Shown here: in pieces, positions 22,600 to 35,250 of the stretch | Position numbering within the stretch: position 1 is the stretch's first letter | How the letters are laid out: each line of letters opens with the position of its first letter | Assembly (NCBI GenBank): GCA_948567375.1 | Contig: OX419758.1 | Location: forward strand, 62,153,965 to 62,217,964 | Direction of reading: 5' to 3' | Length of the DNA stretch: 64,000 nucleotides | Origin: Lunularia cruciata | Lineage: Eukaryota; Streptophyta; Marchantiopsida; Lunulariales; Lunulariaceae | Translations under genes and position numbers: made by a program | The notes under the pieces: generated by a model | Databases searched by the model: none | What the model saw: the letters and a program-made list of their open reading frames with translations, nothing else | What the model was told of the DNA's origin: nothing

Positions 22600-22840
22600 T
22601 TTTTTGGAAGGATCATGTGTGTAATTGACCATCATGCCACCTCCTAAATATTGATAGTACAATGGACCCAAGCTTGGTAGTTGTATGGGCAGGCTTGTCA
22701 TGTATGTTATGTGGCTCTACCTATAGAGCTACTACAATGTTAGTGTGTAATAGTTGTTCAAGAGTATGGCATATAGTATGTTTGACTCTTCCCCTCACAA
22801 TAGTTCCTTGAGGGCAATGGCTATGTCCTTAATGTAGTTG
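22600..22840 (+). pseudogene. PHD finger remnant of copy 2
   Basis: Aligned with the PHD finger of copy 1: a CMLCGS piece near 22706-22723 and the VCNSCS-like and WHI-like continuation near 22744-22775 keep the first, second and third ligand positions. A TAA now splits CxxC number two, and the final Cys pair is damaged. It confirms that the PHD finger belongs to the element. Confidence 0.65.
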
Positions 22841-22885
22841 ACACTTTAGCTAGTTCATTCCTTAGGTGATATAGATTTTGTTGTG

Positions 22886-25010
22886 CACAAGAAACTCCTT
22901 TTGGGTTGATCTCAAAGCTAACATGATAAACTAAAGTTAGAAGACTTGAAACCAAGGTGTTTAGTTAGAGATTATGATCAAGTTTGGAGTTTTGATCCTA
23001 TCTCAAGTTCTAGTTTGAATCAACTTGTGTAACTTGATAGTAATATATGTGCATCAAACTTCAGTAAAAATAATGTCATAAGCACTAATAGGTTTGTTTC
23101 AATAATACCTACTAGTAAATTTGGAAATTACACATAAATTGCAAATTTTCTCACATGAAGTCATGGTTGAAGGAGTAATAACTTGTTAGAAAAGTGCTAT
23201 TACTTACTTGAACCTCTAAGCCAAGACTTTGGCAAAATTTGCAAGAACCAAGAATGGCACCTTGATTAGGGTTTTGAATTAAGGTTTGAGCTATAAGAAT
23301 CCAACTAAGTTCAAGATGTTTTCCAAAGAGCTAAAATAATCAAGTTCATATGTATCACATATCATTAATAAGCTTATCTTGTGGGCTATCTATTCAGCCT
23401 TAGAGATTTTGATTTAGAGCTATAGTGAAAAAGTTATCTCAAACCAAGCACCAAAATTAATTCCTCATTAGAACACCATAAAATTATCCTATTTGAAATA
23501 CAAGTTGAAAGTAACTCTTGGAGTATAAGTTGGAAGTAACTCTTAGACAAGCAAGAATGCTCTAAATTTTACCAAAAGAATGGAAGGTTTTGGTTTAAGC
23601 TGCTTGTCTTTAGATCCTCTAAATGCTTTGCTTACGTGATTTTCCGTTGGAGTTGATTTAGATTGGTGATTCAGATTGGTATGTGAATGTTTTACTTAGG
23701 TTCCTTTTTTTGGGCATGTGGTATATTTCTCTTTTGTAATGCTAGAAGTGATGACTAGCAAATTATTAATACATGTTGTGATGATATGTTAGGTTACCTT
23801 TTTCAAATCAAATAGAAGGGAAATTAAGAATTGGACTAGAATTTTTGGGTGGTTGGGATTACATGTGAGTACAACCATCCAAGTCTAGGTGCAACTTCTT
23901 ATCCATAGGATCCACAACTAGACACTTGATGTGTTTTAGAGAGAACAACACAAAGTATGACATCGGGTTGCCTTTTCAAAATATCCATGGCTGTTTTACA
24001 ACTATGGTTCCTTCATTCATAAAAGAATTCCGATCCTTCAGTATGTTATCCATAACATTTTTTCAATTTTAAAATTTACCCCTACAAAAATTTATGGATT
24101 TTTATGACTATCCATAAAAAAATAATTAAAATCTCTTGTTGTTTACCATTGTCTTAATTAGACTCTCCATTTAACAAGAACTATCAGTGAAGAGAATCTA
24201 CCCGCGAGACAAAGTTTGTTTGATAGGAAAGATTATTTACCTTTCAACTTTAAGAAGCTTAAAACCTTTCATTACACTCTTCCATGTAGTTGACCTAAGA
24301 TTTCTATATTATAGACTAAATAGTTGAAATTAATATAATTCATATTTTATTAAGTTTTATATCTATTCAAATATAATGGTATGAAATATAGAATTTAGTA
24401 TAAAAACATGCCTTAAATTACTTTACCTCCTTGGTATGCAATTAGACCATATTCTTATTATAGATATTTAATTCATAAGTGAAATAGATATATAATGACA
24501 TAATAAAATTTATGATATAATAAATTGACTTAAAAATAATATAACATATCATGTTTCTTGCTTTAATAAATTATTCATATCAAACTCAAAGTTAAATATT
24601 AATTTCTCAATATTTTTATGGGAAATTTTCCAAAATACTCTACTTAAAAATAGTATTCTCCAAAATGCCTCAAGTAACCTAAGTTATTACTTGAATCCTC
24701 TCTTTGCTCGACGAACTTCAACTCATGCAACAGTGCCACAACAAAATTTAGGCCAAAATGACACATTGAGCAACATGAATGTCCAGCTTAACCTAGCAGA
24801 GCGCTTTGACAACATGCACATATTTCACATGCCATTAGACACCATTGTCGTGTCATGGTTTGGTTTACGTATGCATGAAAGGTAAACTAGTGTGATTTAT
24901 CTCCATCAAGATGGACTAGGTTGTATGACATATGCCACATTTGAGATACTGCCATATGAGCAATCTATGTGCATTTAAGTGGCTGCCCATGTGGAGTACA
25001 ATCTTATCCT
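22886..25010. other. AT-rich intergenic DNA
   Basis: No open frame, repeat unit or known domain recognised. The stretch from about 24000 to 24680 is especially AT-rich. Confidence 0.5.
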
Positions 25011-25751
25011 TCTCACTCAAGGGCTCTGATTTATCTTTAGGTGGTGGAAAGTTGAGAGAAAAGTGTGTTTTAGTTGTTTGAGGGATGTCGACGACAACAA
25101 CATTCTTCCATGTGCGAACGGAGGAAAAGGCGACCCAATTACAGCAATGGTCATGAGAACAAAATATCTAATCGCTGCGGAGTTTAATGCGACGCTGAAT
25201 TGCTCCCTCCATGGCAGCGCAGGATCAGCTTCCGGATCAGGCTCCATCCAATCAGAGTACGGTCAACTACCTAGCAGCTATGACCTTCCTTGTCGTTTCC
25301 TTCTCCCACGAGTGTATCCCACCGAACTCAGAAGATTGTCAACGCGCTCCATGGATTTTAAGATCCCACCTTCTCGATCAAAAGTCTTCCAAGTCATATC
25401 CCTGTAGGCATGTACTTCGCACCCTCATTCTATTCTCTATATACAGTCGACTCTGTCGTGTACTGAATTTTTGTGGGTTCTTGCACTCACTCATCAACTT
25501 AATTCCAGTGTTAGACCACCATTCGATCGGACAAATCATCAACTGTCTCAGATTTGAATCCCATAGCTAGATGTTAATTCCCTTGGAGATTCCAGATTAT
25601 GATGCACTCCCAGCGAGCTTAGTTTTCTTGAAGGTAGGGAGCAGTGGGAGCTGGGAGTCCACGGGGTTGTGTAATCTGTGGGTTTGTGACGACATTTTGT
25701 TGATGCGGTGCAAGAAACAGTGAGAGAGAGGAGGATTCAGTCGGCTTACAA
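25011..25751. other. upstream region of the peroxidase gene
   Basis: Base composition turns richer in G and C than the flanking TE DNA. Overlapping open frames exist on both strands (25063-25407 +, 25017-25247 -), but neither resembles a known protein. Promoter and 5' UTR of the peroxidase are expected here; I could not place a convincing TATA box. Confidence 0.4.
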
Positions 25752-27997
25752 ATGATGAAGGTTGTGGTATGGTTAGTGGCAGCTGCTGTGGTATCGCAGG
25801 GGCTATCAGCTGCTGAGTTCAGCACTAAGCTGAGAGCCGATTATTATGATCAGACTTGCCCGCAGCTTTACTCGACTGTGGCGAGAACATCATGGTATAA
25901 GTACAACAATTCGGCGGTGGTTGCAGCTGGAGTGCTGCGTATCTACTTCCATGACTGCTGGGTCGCGGTAAGATTAATCAACCCGTTAGCATCGCTTTCT
26001 TGAAAGCTCGAAATGGTTTTCACGTCGTGAATTTTGGTCGTTCAAATTACGTTTGTCATGGCTGATTTGAGTCGTTGCGATTGACTACAGGGCTGCGATG
26101 CATCAGTGATGCTTATGGCCACGGAGGAGAATCAGATGCCAGAGAAGGATGCACAGGAGAACTTGTCCCTATCTGGAGATGGTTTCGATGCCATCACTCA
26201 AGCTAAACTTGCAGTTGAGGAAGTTTGCCCTGGTGTGGTATCCTGTGCCGACCTCATATCTGTCGTTACCCGCGAGCTCATTATTTTGGTACGTACCACC
26301 GAGGACTTTCTTTCAGCTTGAGTAGAACTAATTTCGTTAGTCTTCTGGACCTTGAGTGTTAACACGTCCTAACCTCCCGTTCCAACAGCTGATTTTAGCT
26401 CAATCGAGATGACCGTTAGTCTTTGTCGATACAAATTGGACTGATTGTTAGAAAGCTTGGGAAGCTATGACACGTTTGGACTTCTATGCGAGCGATGTGC
26501 AAGCGAAGATGCTAGAGGTGCATAGACGGACATTTCACCCCTGTACAGTGCAATTTTTTAATACATGGACTGAAACTGCAGCTAGATTCAACTTATCGTC
26601 AAGAAAAATTGATGCCGTGTGGCCTAAGTTGTTCCTGTTCAAAGGCTTGACCTCCGGAATTGAATCCTGTAACTCCTAATGCTAAAGAGTCCTTGTTTAT
26701 GAAATAGCACAGGTTGAGGAAGAAATTCGGCCACCTCACTCTGAACTGGGCTTCGGGTAGTCCGGTTGTCTCATAACATATGCCGAGTCTGATAGATCCA
26801 TATGGCACCCATTCAGTTCTGCAACAGTGCTCAGGCCAGTACCGATTCAACAGCATTCTGGTCCTGCTGAATTGGGGCAAGTCCTTGTTTGAATGGTAAA
26901 TTAGCATTGACTGGTGCTTCGGAAAGAGTTTGCCGTCCAGTCTGACCAAGTTTCCCTAATTGTTTCCACAGATCCCATTGTGAGAGAATTGGGTTAAAGG
27001 AACGGTGAGATATTTTATAAGAGCTCGTATCAATCAGAAGTGCTTTTATATTCCACATATCGACCCGGGAACAGTTTATCCCTAACGTTGCGTTGACAAC
27101 CTTAACTGATCGGGCCAGTAGACGTTCGGATTGTGTTGTTGTTTGTATGTTCGAAGTTGATGTGATCTGCTTCGTGGCCTGTTCAGGCGGGAGGACCAAG
27201 ATATAAACCTTTACTCGGCAGGCTTGATGGGAGAACGTCGACTGCAGATGCGGCTATAGCTGCTCTCCCGCGTGCGAGAGATCCTATGACTAAACTCATT
27301 GCGAATTTCGCTTCGCAGAATTTCAGCTCTCGAGAAATGCTTGCTCTCCTTGGTATGTCCATGTCCATGCCGGTATACCTTGCTCTCTCATATTCCGCTT
27401 GAACGTCGTACACAAATCTTTGGTATAGTGTAATCTTCATTTGTGGACCTAATCAGGGAACATCAAGGAGCAAACAAATCTCTGCTGGAGCTGAAACTCG
27501 GGTAACAAGTTCCTTAATATTCAGGTAGAGACTGACTTTGGGTTGGGCAACTTCTTGCTAATGCAGGAGCACATACCATAGGTTTTGCACATTGCATAGA
27601 ATATGACTATCGAGTCTACAACTACTCGAGTTCAAGCAAGATCGACCCCAAAATGAACGACACTGCCATCGAATCAGCCCTCGGAGTATGCCCAGTGGGA
27701 GTAGATCCCCTTATTGTTGGGAATTTGGACAACACTACCCCCGAAGACTTCGACAACTCGTATTATGGTAATTTACAGAGAGGGGAAGGGGTGTTGGAGT
27801 CGGATCAGCTGCTATATGAGGATTCTCGTACCAGAGCTGGAGTCAACAGTTATGCCTCCAACCAGACAATGTGGTACAGGGACTTCGTTGCAGCCATGAT
27901 AAAGCTCGGGAATCTTAATGCGAAGACCACTTTAGGTCCGGATGCAGAAATTAGAAAAGACTGTGCATTCATAAATCCTGGTCCTCCTGCTGTGTAA
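25752..27997 (+). CDS. class III (secretory) peroxidase, 4 exons
   Basis: Class III peroxidases are secreted haem enzymes that use hydrogen peroxide to oxidise phenolics, for example in lignin and cell-wall cross-linking. Exons are 25752-25967, 26091-26288, 27187-27352 and 27567-27997. All introns are GT-AG, phases agree, and the product is 336 aa, normal for the family. The first ~21 residues form a signal peptide. The distal site is RIYFHDC and the proximal haem His lies in GAHTIGFAHC. VVSCADLI and eight cysteines are in place. Three introns match the ancestral peroxidase gene structure as I know it. FHDCW has Trp where Phe is nearly universal (FHDCF), and RELIIL replaces the usual RD box; neither removes a catalytic residue. 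Intron 2 is 898 bp. No frameshift or stop, so probably functional. Confidence 0.93.
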
Positions 27998-28662
27998 GGG
28001 CGGTCTGGTGTATACAGATCTTTTCTTTGGAGAAATCTGAAGGTTTGTAATTTTTTTGACTTGTAGAAATATCATTCATGCCATTCTTTGGTCGAAGTCT
28101 TCTGGTGGCTGGAGAATCAGCTGTCACTTGGCCCAGACTGGACCGCCTTTTGACTCAACGAGAATTCTAAGCCTGAGTTAATTCGAAGAAATTGAATCCG
28201 AGTTTTCATTGATATGCCTCTGTAGTGACTTCTCTGCCATACTTTTCTTCCGTGTCGTTTGCAAAAGGCCAAACTTCGCGAAAGATTCTCAATGCTTACT
28301 TCGTCAAAACAGAAAACGGAGAGAGAAAGAAGAGTATGCCCATGAACAATAGAATGATGACCCGAAATGTAATGGGTCTGCATTTGCGTCCTTGAACCTT
28401 AAAGGCAGGGTAGTGTTCGCAAGTCGGATGATAAATTCATATGGACATTGTAAGAAGAATTTTGGTGTACGGGTTTATTGTTTGTTTTCTCCAAGATCAT
28501 CCATTGACTTCTAACACATTGGTATGTAAGAAGCAAGGTGAGTTATACAGATGGGTATGCATTAGCGAATGCATTAGCATGGTATACATAATATTTTGTA
28601 GTTGAGGGTCAGTCCAATATTCCAATGTTTCACGTCTAGCAGAACGTATTTTCCAACTTTCA
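27998..28662. other. convergent intergenic region between peroxidase and reductase genes
   Basis: This spacer holds the 3' ends of two genes that face each other. AT-rich stretches near 28040-28060 and 28590-28610 could hold poly(A) signals, but none is certain. The small - strand frame at 28117-28383 has no recognisable features. Confidence 0.4.
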
Positions 28663-30838
28663 TCACAGGCAACTGTCTAGAAACTCCTCTATGCTCTTGT
28701 ACTTCATATCTGGGTATAAGTCCGTAACCTCCACTTCATTCGGCAGAAGCGGCAAATCAAGATCACCTTTGTAAAAGATAGCATACCGGATTGCCATAAT
28801 CTCGCCCAAGCTATAATCAACTCCTGGTATGATCGCTGCAGATTCACAGGATTGAATTCCGATACAGAGCTGTCAGTTACGCCTTGGGATAACTCTAAAG
28901 CACATCTTTCCCAAGGAGACTTAAGTGAAGTGAAAAGCGAACAAAAGATCGATGAAAACAAAGGTTTGATGCTTTCTTACCATCATTTTTCTCATACTCT
29001 GGTTAGGCACAAGATTACAGTCAAAGACAAAGATGTCAGTAAGACTCTGAATCACATACGATCCAAGGTGGAGAGCAGGAGAAAGTAAACGTGAGTAAAA
29101 GTTAGGAACGATTTAAAACATGAGTTGATACTCTCGTACCTGCAACCATTTCGAGTACCTTCTCCTCAGAGAGATATGTCTTCTCAAGAGGATGTCCAAG
29201 TTTCTTCTCCCAAAGAGAAACAACTTGCTTTGGAGACATAAGATTCAACTTAGGCCGGAGGTTGAGAACTTTATTAAGCGTTCTTGGGTCATCTACGGTC
29301 GTGATGGTGTAAGCAGCGATATCCTGCTCAAACACAAAAGAAACTGGAAAGCACACACAGGTTTACCAAGACCCCGGCAAAGAATATGCTCAATGCGTCA
29401 TAGAATCAATTTCTTATTCTAGTATTACTTGAAACACTGGCAGCTACATGATCGTAAAAACGTAACCTTGAGAAAACTCAAGCTTAGGAAGACCTGCAGA
29501 TTTGTATGACAGTAAACTTGAACATCTTCCACCTCTGCAAACGCGCAATTCAAACCTAGTAAACTGAAAAGATGTACTGATGCATACCGTTTAATTCACC
29601 GTCACCGAAGAGCTCTATCTTGTCTTTCGGTGGAGAGGGATTCTCAAGATTCCAGAAAGTGGCAAGGAAAACGGACGCAAAAGCACAACTGGTCACGTAA
29701 GTGTAAGGGATTCCAGCCTTCTCAATTTCCCTGCGAACTTTCGTCTTCTTCTCCATAAACTTCTGAAGAACTGGCAAAATGGTTGCCCTATCGGGATTCA
29801 AACCAAACTCAGATGGGATGAATCTCTGCAACAGAGGATGCAGCAGAGACATGAGCAAAAATAATTCAGCTTTAATCACACAGATCTGAGCCTTACAGTC
29901 CCATGAACAAATTGAACTCTCTCAGTTCTGCCTGATCTATACCTCTATGGTGATCTGGCGACTACTCCCCCTGAGGACTGTAACGGAAAGAAACAGGATT
30001 TAATTATAGAGAATTTGTTATCGTGAATTTGTTATCGGTCAGAGCACCTTAATTGTTCCTGCTTCCGTGATCGCCTCGATCAGATTCAGCTGTTTGGTGA
30101 CTTCCCCAACAGCTGCTATTACTACCTCCACCTTCTTTAGGGCAGCCACCAAGGTCTTTCTATCGTCCAACGTACCCTGTACACAGATAGCGTACCTTGC
30201 CAGATCAGAGACTATCCCTGGCCTTGATGGAAAATAGACCTCAGCAGTAGGAGTACCAACTACAATTTATTGAGGTAACCCCCAAATTGCGATCCTGAAT
30301 TACAACAGCTTCAGCGGATATCGAATGTGAGCGTATTCAGCCGATAAATCGAGACGTTTCTTTCAACTTCCCGGATGAAAATATAACGAAATAAATTTCC
30401 ATCGTCCTATGTGAGAAAGATAACGGAAAGTTATTGCACTGCGAGAGGCACCATCACCTATCGTTTTAACAGAGGATAATTATAGTTACTCAATGAAATC
30501 ATAGTGATGGTGCGAGGGGACAACTGGAAAATCACAAAGATGCATCATGAAGGGGTGATTTCAGTAAAGAGACTAAGCAGCTAATTCCTATAATACACGA
30601 CATTGCATATCAATCTTAGACTAACAGAGGGGAGCAGCATTTGTTTAGGCACCTCCAAATTTGTGATACCCAGGTTCTTAAACTCATCCAGAAGGGCAGC
30701 CTTAGTCGGCCCTGGATTGGACAATGTCTCTGATCGCACAAGCACATATGTCGGGTGGCCTGCAGCTGCACTGGCCCTTGCCATATGCTGGCCGAGGCGG
30801 CCAGTGGCACCAATAACCAAAATGCTACTTCCAGCCAT
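28663..30838 (-). CDS. isoflavone-reductase-like NADPH reductase (PCBER/PLR family), 5 exons
   Basis: This family (atypical short-chain dehydrogenases) reduces phenylpropanoid-derived substrates such as isoflavones, pinoresinol or dehydrodiconiferyl alcohol with NADPH in the cytosol. Exons in transcript order are 30838-30653, 30176-30048, 29825-29588, 29343-29140 and 28835-28663. Introns are GT-AG, phases agree, and the product is 309 aa, the usual length. The NADPH loop is GATGRLGQ near the N terminus. The catalytic Lys region is KKTKVRREIEKAGIPYTYV, preceded by RFIPSEFG. DIAAYTI and DDPRTLNK are family signatures. The C terminus is EFLDSCL. The Rossmann loop has A and R where many members have G and Y, and the substrate cannot be told. 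The last acceptor (at 28836) was chosen by phase and is the least certain splice. Intact, so probably functional. Confidence 0.9.
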
Positions 30839-31568
30839 TGATCCCCCTCCCTGCTCCGAACCTATTACAATGACTCTCGCCTCTGTTCAGACCCCTCTGA
30901 CGATTTCAGGGTCCTTGAACGTCAAAACTGCGAACAAGCACACACACATTCTGGGACTTTGAATTGTCGAGAACTGTGAATGGAGGTCACATGAATAGTT
31001 TGAGGAGCCTAGTCCTAGAGGAAGGTGAAAGTCATGACAGCTCTACCATAGGTCTGGTCTGTGTCCTCGTTTGACCATAACTAAGGTGAAAACAACACAA
31101 GATACAGTATATTCCAAGTTGCTCCAGAGAACTGTGTCGGCAGAGTATATGGAACTCCTCAGTCTGGACTGTAAAAGAGGAGAAACACAGGGTTAGATTT
31201 CAAGTTGCTCTAGGAAGTGTGTCACCAGTATGTATGGAACTCCTCTCCGCCAGTGTATATGGAACTCCCATCGGACAATTCTCCATTGAAGGGAGCAACT
31301 AATGTGTCAGTATCACTACAATGCTAACGTTTGTCTGTTCAGAGATGTCGCTGAATCGTTATATTGATATCAACAAACAGTATATTAGGGGGTTTCAATT
31401 ATAGTTTCCATGGATCGTTTCTTCGGGTAGAGAGGAGTGAGATTTGCAAATCTTTTTCCAGGTACCGGTAAAGCCGAACAATCATGGACGATGCACGTAA
31501 AAAGTTTTATGGGTGACATATTTTCTGAGTTTTCATTTCTAGTTCAGCTGGGTGGAGTAAATGAGGGA

Positions 31569-31592
31569 CCTGACCTGACCTGACCTGACCTG
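31569..31592 (+). repeat. ACCTG pentanucleotide microsatellite
   Basis: Four to five tandem CCTGA units in intergenic DNA. Confidence 0.85.
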
Positions 31593-31778
31593 ATTCATAT
31601 TTACTAAGTAATGGTACGCTGGGCAGTAATGACCCCAACATGCAACGTGTAGGACGTTCAAATTTCGTCATTTCTAAGTTTTCTCGATTCCATGGTTCTT
31701 TCATGTAGCTAATTAATTTTCTTTTGTTATATTCCCATCGCATATTGATTTGTGGTTGTTGTGCACGTACAGACACTG

Positions 31779-31905
31779 AGAATTTGGGGTTTGGTGTGGT
31801 TAAGTTTGTTTCACTTTTGATGCTAATTGATTTCTTTTTCTTCAATTCCGTAATTTGGGGTTTGGTGTGGTTAAGTTTGTATCACTTTTGTTGCTAAATA
31901 ATTTT
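31779..31905 (+). repeat. imperfect ~70-bp tandem duplication
   Basis: AATTTGGGGTTTGGTGTGG with the following GTTAAGTTTGT and CACTTTTG occurs at about 31783 and again at about 31853 with few changes. Confidence 0.8.
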
Positions 31906-33519
31906 TTTGATTTCAATTTTCCATGCTTTCCTCCTTACGAACATCACAAATCAATTTTTGTGGTTGTTGTGTGCACCAAATTTGAGTTTTGGTATAGTTG
32001 AAACTATGGAATATCCTTCGTCTCCTCTAATTCCCATAACAGTTCTTTCTCCTCTCATGCTCCCTCTTTGCTATCTCTCCTTCCTATCTTGCTTTTGTTT
32101 CCACTCCATCACAAAGAGGTTAGATTCTAAGAGTTCTTGATAATGTACTTCGTGTCTTTGCTGTGAAGCAAAGTAAAATCGAGGAAGATAGATTTAGGAT
32201 GATCCTTTTATCACTTTATCACATTATGTCCAAATTTTAGACTACTTTGATGAATTCAAGCATTTCAATCAAATTCACGGGCTTGCAAAAGCTAGTTCTA
32301 AAGAGCACCGCATTTACTGATATGATCACTTATCTCACGAGGAATAATAAGAGAGGATTCCTATCGTTGATGGCAAGATAGAAATTGTACAAATTTATGC
32401 AAGATAAATAAAGTCTTACAAATCTGCCAGAGGCGGATGGACATATGCATAAGGGAAAGTCCCACGAAGAAAAGTTGAAACATGGATGGAGGGAGAACCG
32501 TTTGTGTATATTATCTATGTCTCGTTTAGAGAGAATAGATATTATGCTTGGATGCAACGCTAACATTTCCCCATGTTTGTAAGCATGGGAACAAGGTGAA
32601 TTTTTGCGATTTGATAGGCCAAGGTGGATAAACATATCCAGATCCAGATAAAAGATTCTAAACGATGAAGATCTTTTGTTAGTAATTACCGAATTATTTT
32701 CTTTCATAATACCTAATATGAAAAGGTTAGAAAAAAAGAGTCCATTGTGTTCTAAATTTCCATATGAGAATGTTCTAAGTGAGAAAGTCACGAGAAACAA
32801 AGAGTATTTTCTATCATAAGAATGAGACAAAGAAGGAGAGGAAGATGGATAATCACATAAATGTTGTAAATGGTACTCCAAGATGACACCTTTAGTTGCA
32901 GCTATGAGCTATAACACACAGTTTATGAGTTAAATATGTGAGTTAATACCCAATTTTATTATGATTATGTTTTTATTCGTGTGGTTTGGTGTTCCTTTTT
33001 GTCTCCAATAATTTGATTCAAGTATTTTGATTGACAAAATGAATCTACAAGGGCGGAAAAGTATGCTTTGTCTACATTGAAGTGCACCAAGACTACAATA
33101 CTATGTGCTTGCAAAAATAGATTGTATATTAGGATGTGCTAAGATTGTGTTGGTGTATGCTCAAAAAATTAATGTGTTCATTGGGATGTGCTAGGACTAT
33201 GCTGATATGTGCTCATGAAAATGGTGTGTTTGCTAGGATGCACTACAAACAATTTTTCTCATGTGAGTCTGCCTCTTTATATCAATATTCTATGTTGCAT
33301 GAGTCTATGTCTCTATATTGATAGTTTGTCTCCCATGATTGTGTATCTTTATTCCTATCTAGATTCCAACATCTTATGTAGTGTAAGAACTCACCTTAGA
33401 CTCATATAGAGTTGTGGAAGACTCCACTAAAAAAGACCTAGTAATTCTCTAACATTAAACTCCTTAGTACTTCTCAACTCCTCACACAACCTCTCTCTTC
33501 TCTTGTACATTGTGTGGCC

Positions 33520-33960
33520 CTAAAGAGCGTGCCACCAATAATGACTATGGAGTAAGCTTTATGTATGCTTTACTCCAAAATGTCCTAGCTCTCATGAGAA
33601 TGACGGACCAACTATGGTCTTTGAGATGGAAGTGGTACTACTTGCATTCTACCATCCCCCATACACAAAGATTGGAGTGCAGACACACAAAGAAGATGTC
33701 TGCCCTCCAATCTGAACCATTTAGTTTGTTGAAGAACATGGCCTCTCTCTTTGGTCCCAAATGTGCCACCCACAACACCAATGCAAAGATAGTCCATCAT
33801 TAAGACATCATCATGAATGTCTTGCTGAACTATACCACTATCGCCACTCGCTGGATTTGTGATCTCAATAATTCCTCTTGTATGCATTGAGAGAGATACA
33901 ACCAAAGCCTCAAAAAATATACAAAGAAAGGTAGATGTATGCCAACTTGGCACCATCTCC
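33520..33960 (-). pseudogene. RNase H-integrase spacer and start of integrase, copy 3
   Basis: Contains the spacer IHDDVLMMDYLCIGVVGG (about 33765-33820), shared with copy 1 at 3469-3520 and copy 2 at 21418-21470, then the first His-containing part of the integrase before the break. The reading frame around 33612-34073 is open for 153 codons. Confidence 0.7.
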
Positions 33961-35250
33961 TCATATGTCTCACCATGCCAACATGCTCTAGTCTGATCTT
34001 GTTGGATGTGACATGGGTTTCTACTCAACCCATCTAGATCACGGTTTACCACTCTAGGTCTATGAATAACCATGAAATTATACTCTTGAGCCCATTGTGC
34101 AAGCTTCCCTAAAAGCTTGCCAAACTACATCAACCACTTTAGTGGCTAATGATCATTGATGAGAGAAAAGGGGTTACCAAATAGGTAACATTGGAAATGT
34201 GCTACTGCCCATATTGCTACCAAGCACTCTCCCTCATATGAACTATACTTTACCTTTGTTGAATTGTTGGAGCGACTAGCATAGGCCACCACAAACTCTT
34301 TTCCTAATTGTCATGTTGGATGAGCATTGCTTCAAGCCCCAACATATGTGTGAACCTGAAATGATTGTCCTTTGGTATATCTCCTCAAAATAAGAGTAGA
34401 TGTCAACCTCTCCTTGAGCTCTACAAAAGCTCTCTCTTGCTTATCTCTCCAACACCACTCATATGTAAGCTTGGTCAGCTTTATCAAGGCCTTAGTAATG
34501 GCACTAAATCCTCTAACATAGTGGTGATAGAAGTTAGCCAACCCAAGAAATGCTTACACTCTGCTCACATGCGTAGGCCAAGGAATATGCATAATAGCCT
34601 CCACCTTGGTCTACTAAACACCAAGTCCTCTAGGGTAGATAGTGTGACCCAAATAATCAACTTGCTCATGGAAGAATCTACACTTCCTAGATGTCATTTG
34701 AGTCCATGAGATCTGAACCTCTCAAACACCTCCAAAAAATGTCTCTCATGCTCTTCCATAATAGTGCTATAGACCAAAATGTCATCAATATAGCACTAAG
34801 AAAAATCCAATCCAACTAGGATCTTGTCCATGGTCCTCTGGAACTTGGCAAGAGTGTTCTTTTACCCAAATGGTAAGGAGTTCCACTAGTACAACACATC
34901 CTTGACATGAGGATCAGTAGCCCAAATGGTTATCTTGGACTTATCCTCCTCTTTGATTGGCAATTGATGATATCTTGCTCAAAGATCCAAACTACCAAAG
35001 ACCTTTTGCATGCCCAATTACATCAAAGATCTCCTTCGGTGTAAGCATACCATACCAATCAGCCCTAGTCTATCAATTGATAGGATAGTAATCTCCACAC
35101 ATCCATCTATCTATGTAGTTGTCATGCATATCTTTTGTGGTTGGCATCACTATAGTTGATGCATATTCTCCATGTGAAATCTCTACCAACAAGCCTCAGA
35201 AAGGTCTCTACTCTAGCTCTAAATCAATGCTCTCTCCATTTCATTATATC
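33960..35250 (-). pseudogene. reverse transcriptase and RNase H remnant of copy 3
   Basis: On the - strand the fragment ANFYHHYVRGFSAITKALIK (about 34470-34540) and the following WCWRDKQERAFVELKERL block match copy 1. The RNase H end (VVNRDLDGLSRNP) is at about 34010-34050. The palm region with the position of the YIDD box is near 34770-34800 and includes a stop. Not functional. Confidence 0.8.

Larger units (their letters stand above)
20788..22880 (+). mobile_element. methyltransferase/PHD-family Ty3 element, copy 2 (3' half only)
   Basis: DNA similarity to copy 1 begins at the RNase H end (matching copy 1 near 2817) and runs through RNase H, integrase and PHD region to the point matching copy 1 near 4940. 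The methyltransferase and RT are absent because the 5' half is missing. Frameshifts and stops are heavier than in copy 1, so this is an older or faster-decaying copy. It abuts a chromovirus LTR fragment on the left. Confidence 0.85.
30839..33519. other. intergenic region upstream of the reductase gene
   Basis: The promoter of the - strand reductase lies in its left part. Small repeats are at 31569-31592 and 31779-31905. A 183-aa - strand open frame (32330-32881) matches nothing I know. The rest is AT-rich and featureless. Confidence 0.45.

Noticed and set aside
24691..24885. 64-codon + strand frame before the peroxidase
   Set aside because: Short, lies in AT-rich DNA and has no recognisable features.
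25017..25407. Open frames on both strands upstream of the peroxidase
   Set aside because: They overlap each other, show no family features, and are best explained by GC-richer promoter DNA.
26467..26679. + strand frame in the second intron of the peroxidase
   Set aside because: It has no peroxidase similarity, and splicing from exon 2 to 27187 restores the expected protein in phase.
29467..29493. Possible 27-bp micro-exon in the reductase gene (LPKLEFSQ)
   Set aside because: It has AG and GT borders and keeps phase, but leaving it out gives exactly the family length between GDG and DIAAYTI, so it is more likely chance or a rare isoform.
32330..32881. 183-codon - strand open frame
   Set aside because: No known domain or start context; the strand is T-rich and low in complexity. 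I considered an organelle-derived insert but recognised no organelle gene.
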